Origin: JANOGU01 sp964499865
GTDB lineage: Bacteria > Pseudomonadota > Alphaproteobacteria > Rhodobacterales > Rhodobacteraceae
DNA: 7,666 bases
Reading direction: 5' to 3'
Assembly (NCBI GenBank): GCA_964499865.1
Contig: CAZCPY010000141.1
Coordinates: 1-7,666, forward strand
Every line of letters starts with the position of its first letter. Position 1 is the stretch's first letter. Below, one piece after another: positions 5,419 to 7,666 of the stretch. The notes under the pieces are model-generated. The model made no database searches, was not told where the DNA came from, and was given only the letters and a program-made list of their open reading frames with translations. The position numbers and the translations under genes are program-made.

Positions 5419-7666
5419 TACAGGTCCTCGACCATCCGCACCCCCGCCACCGCACGCAGCGCACCGCGGATCGCGGGGTTCAGTGCAAAACGCCCGGGCG
5501 GTTCGATGTCGATCTCGCCGCCGCCTTCGGCGTCGGGCAGGGTCAGGCGGATCGGCACGCCGCCGCGGCCGTCCGCCGGGGGCAGGATCGCGGCGACCGA
5601 GGCCGCGGCCTCGGGCGTGACAAGGTGGATGCGCAGGCCCGCGCCCGGCGCCGCCTCGGATGCCGCGGGGTCCAGCGGCGCGATCTGGCGGGCCAGAAGC
5701 TTGAGGCTGTCGCCTTCCAGCGTCGCCTCGACCGTCATCGTCACGTTCGCGCCCGGTTCCAGATAGGCCCGCGAAGCCTCCAGCGTCTCCGAGAACACCG
5801 TGACCTCGTAGCCGCCCGTGGGGTCGGAGGCCTGCACGAAGGCGAACCGGTTGCCGCGCGCCGACTTGCGTTCCTGCCGCCCGGCGATCGACCCCGCGAT
5901 GCGGGCGACCAGCGGCCCCGCCTGCGCCGCCGCCTGCACCTGCGCCAGCGTCTGCACGCCCTTGCGGCGCAGGCCGGGCATGAAATCGTCCAGCGGATGC
6001 CCCGAAAGGTAGAAGCCCAGCGCCGCCTGCTCCTCGGACAGCCGTTGCACGTAAGGCCAGTCGTCGCGCCAGGGCAGGCGGGGTTCGGGGATGTCGGTGC
6101 CGTCCGACCCGAACAGCGAATTCTGCGCCGAGGCCCGCGCCTCCTGCACCGCCGCGGAATAGGCCACCAGCCCGTCCAGCGCCTCGAACACCCGCGCGCG
6201 GTTGGCGTCCAGCGCATCGAAGGCGCCCGCGCGGGCCAGCATTTCCAGCGGCCGCTTGCCCAGCCGCTTCAGGTCCACCCGCCGCGCCAGGTCGAACAGC
6301 GTGGCAAAGGGCCGGTCGCCACGCGCCGCGACGATGGTCCGCATCGCCTCGACGCCCACGTTCTTCAGGGCGCCAAGGGCATAGACGACCGCGCCGTCCT
6401 GCACCGTGAAGGTCGCCTCCGAGGCATTGACGCAAGGCGCCACGATGCGGATGCCCAGCGTCCTGGTCACCTCCTCGGCATAGTCGCGCAGCTTGTCGGT
6501 CAGGTGGATGTCGCAGTTCATCACCGCAGCCATGAACTCCACCGGGTGGTTGGCCTTCAGCCAGGCGGTCTGGTAGCTGACCACGGCATAGGCGGCGGCA
6601 TGGCTCTTGTTGAAGCCGTAGTTGGCGAACTTTTCCAAGAGGTCGAAGACCTCACCCGCCTTGTCGGCGCTGACCCCGTTGGCGGTCGCGCCCGCGATGA
6701 ACTTCGGCCGCTCGCGCGCCATCTCCTCGGGGTTCTTCTTGCCCATCGCCCGGCGCAGAAGGTCGGCGCCGCCCAGCGAGTAGCCCGCCATCACCTGGGC
6801 GATTTCCATCACCTGTTCCTGGTAGACGATGATGCCCTGGGTCTCGGCCAGGATGTGGTCGATGGACGGGTGGATCGATTCCGGCGCGCGCAGGCGGTTC
6901 TTCACGTCGCAATAGACGGGGATGTTCTCCATCGGGCCGGGCCGGTACAGCGCCACCAGCGCCACGATGTCCTCGATGCAGGTCGGCCGCATCCGCCGCA
7001 GCGCATCCATCATGCCGCTGCTTTCCACCTGGAAGACGGCGGCGGTCTTCGCGCTGGCATAAAGCGCGTAGGTCTTCGCGTCGTCCAGCGGGATGCGGTC
7101 GATGTCGACCCCGATGCCCCGGAGGCGCAGGAGGTCCAGCGCGCCGCGGATCACCGTCAGCGTCTTCAGCCCCAGGAAGTCGAACTTCACCAGCCCCGCG
7201 GCTTCCACCCATTTCATGTTGAACTGGGTCGCCGGCATGTCCGACCGCGGGTCCTGGTACAGCGGCACCAGCTCGTCCAGCGGACGATCCCCGATCACCA
7301 CGCCCGCGGCATGGGTGCTGGCGTTGCGCAGCAGGCCCTCGATCTGTTCGGCATAGGTCAGCAGGCGGGCCACCACCTCCTCGCGCGCGGCCTCGCGCAG
7401 GCGCGGCTCGTCGGCGCGGGCCTTGGCGATGGAGACGGGTTTCACCCCCTCCACCGGGATCATCTTCGCCAGCCGGTCGACCTGGCCATAGGGCAGTTGC
7501 AGGACGCGCCCCACGTCGCGCACCGCCGCCTTGGACAGAAGCGCGCCGAAGGTGATGATCTGCCCCACCCTGTCGCGGCCATACTTCTTCTGCACATAGG
7601 CGATCACCTCCTCGCGCCGGTCCATGCAGAAGTCGATGTCGAAGTCGGGCATCGACACGCGTTCGG
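5418..7666 (-). CDS. dnaE: DNA polymerase III alpha subunit (N-terminal third outside window)
   Basis: This is the catalytic subunit of the replicative DNA polymerase. The visible part is about 748 residues; roughly 400 N-terminal residues (PHP domain and start of the palm) lie beyond the edge. Numbering from the codon at 7658, the catalytic aspartates are D5 and D7 in SMPDFDIDFCMDRR and D160 in LVKFDFLGLKTL, equivalent to E. coli D401, D403 and D555. The fingers region contains FNKSHAAAYAVVSYQTAWLKA (from 349). A helix-hairpin-helix-like segment follows near 462-483 (LKRLGKRPLEMLARAGAFDAL). QNSLF at 512-516 fits the beta-clamp-binding motif at the expected place. An OB-fold follows (about 582-660), then a C-terminal tail ending VRMVEDL. 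The first in-frame GTG at 7658 is not the true start, because the conserved ERVSMPDFD reading continues upstream. The 3' end meets a palindromic repeat. I see no frameshift or missing key residue. Confidence 0.97.
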   Translation of the reverse strand, partial: ERVSMPDFDIDFCMDRREEVIAYVQKKYGRDRVGQIITFGALLSKAAVRDVGRVLQLPYGQVDRLAKMIPVEGVKPVSIAKARADEPRLREAAREEVVARLLTYAEQIEGLLRNASTHAAGVVIGDRPLDELVPLYQDPRSDMPATQFNMKWVEAAGLVKFDFLGLKTLTVIRGALDLLRLRGIGVDIDRIPLDDAKTYALYASAKTAAVFQVESSGMMDALRRMRPTCIEDIVALVALYRPGPMENIPVYCDVKNRLRAPESIHPSIDHILAETQGIIVYQEQVMEIAQVMAGYSLGGADLLRRAMGKKNPEEMARERPKFIAGATANGVSADKAGEVFDLLEKFANYGFNKSHAAAYAVVSYQTAWLKANHPVEFMAAVMNCDIHLTDKLRDYAEEVTRTLGIRIVAPCVNASEATFTVQDGAVVYALGALKNVGVEAMRTIVAARGDRPFATLFDLARRVDLKRLGKRPLEMLARAGAFDALDANRARVFEALDGLVAYSAAVQEARASAQNSLFGSDGTDIPEPRLPWRDDWPYVQRLSEEQAALGFYLSGHPLDDFMPGLRRKGVQTLAQVQAAAQAGPLVARIAGSIAGRQERKSARGNRFAFVQASDPTGGYEVTVFSETLEASRAYLEPGANVTMTVEATLEGDSLKLLARQIAPLDPAASEAAPGAGLRIHLVTPEAAASVAAILPPADGRGGVPIRLTLPDAEGGGEIDIEPPGRFALNPAIRGALRAVAGVRMVEDL

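Noticed and set aside
3527..5766. Long plus-strand open frames opposite deoA, cdd and the dnaE 3' end
   Set aside because: Composition is low-complexity and basic, with no domain signal; the opposite strand carries conserved enzymes with intact active sites.
7656..7658. GTG at 7658 as the dnaE start
   Set aside because: The conserved ERVSMPDFD context continues upstream without a stop to the window edge, and the protein would lack its PHP domain and part of the palm.

Overview
The window is very GC-rich and all of its real genes lie on the minus strand, so transcription runs from high to low coordinates. Codon use (third-position G/C), the DnaE and DeoB protein sequences, and the gene order dnaE / cdd-deoA-deoB-add-upp point to an alphaproteobacterium, most likely a member of the Rhodobacteraceae (Rhodobacter/Paracoccus-like). 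This assignment rests on recalled family resemblance, not on a search.

Layout in the direction of transcription: (1) 7666-5418, the C-terminal two thirds of dnaE, the replicative DNA polymerase III alpha subunit, cut at the window edge. (2) 5417-5230, a short intergenic region holding an inverted pair of G/C-tract palindromic repeats and then the cdd ribosome binding site. (3) 5229-581, a tightly packed five-gene nucleoside salvage operon: cdd (cytidine deaminase), deoA (thymidine/pyrimidine nucleoside phosphorylase), deoB (phosphopentomutase), add (adenosine deaminase) and upp (uracil phosphoribosyltransferase). Each junction overlaps by 1 or 4 bases (TGATG once, ATGA three times), so the genes are probably translationally coupled. 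(4) 580-513, a short spacer with a weak hairpin. (5) 512-1, the start of a secreted Pro/Ala-rich protein, probably a SPOR-domain envelope protein, cut at the window start.

The salvage genes form a logical pathway. Cdd turns (deoxy)cytidine into (deoxy)uridine. DeoA releases the base and makes (deoxy)ribose-1-phosphate. DeoB isomerises that sugar to the 5-phosphate. Upp recaptures uracil as UMP. Add feeds adenosine to inosine. Neither deoC (deoxyribose-phosphate aldolase) nor a purine nucleoside phosphorylase is in the window, so those steps must be encoded elsewhere if they exist.

The most unusual feature is inside deoB. About 60 extra residues sit just before the catalytic GKDTPSGHWE motif. 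The DNA behind them consists of two G/C palindromic repeat units plus four perfect 12-bp tandem repeats encoding (GPSP)4. The palindromic units are the same family as the inverted pair between dnaE and cdd. This looks like an intergenic repeat element that entered a metabolic gene in frame. The rest of the window is ordinary housekeeping sequence; I see no mobile-element genes, CRISPR array, tRNA or rRNA.
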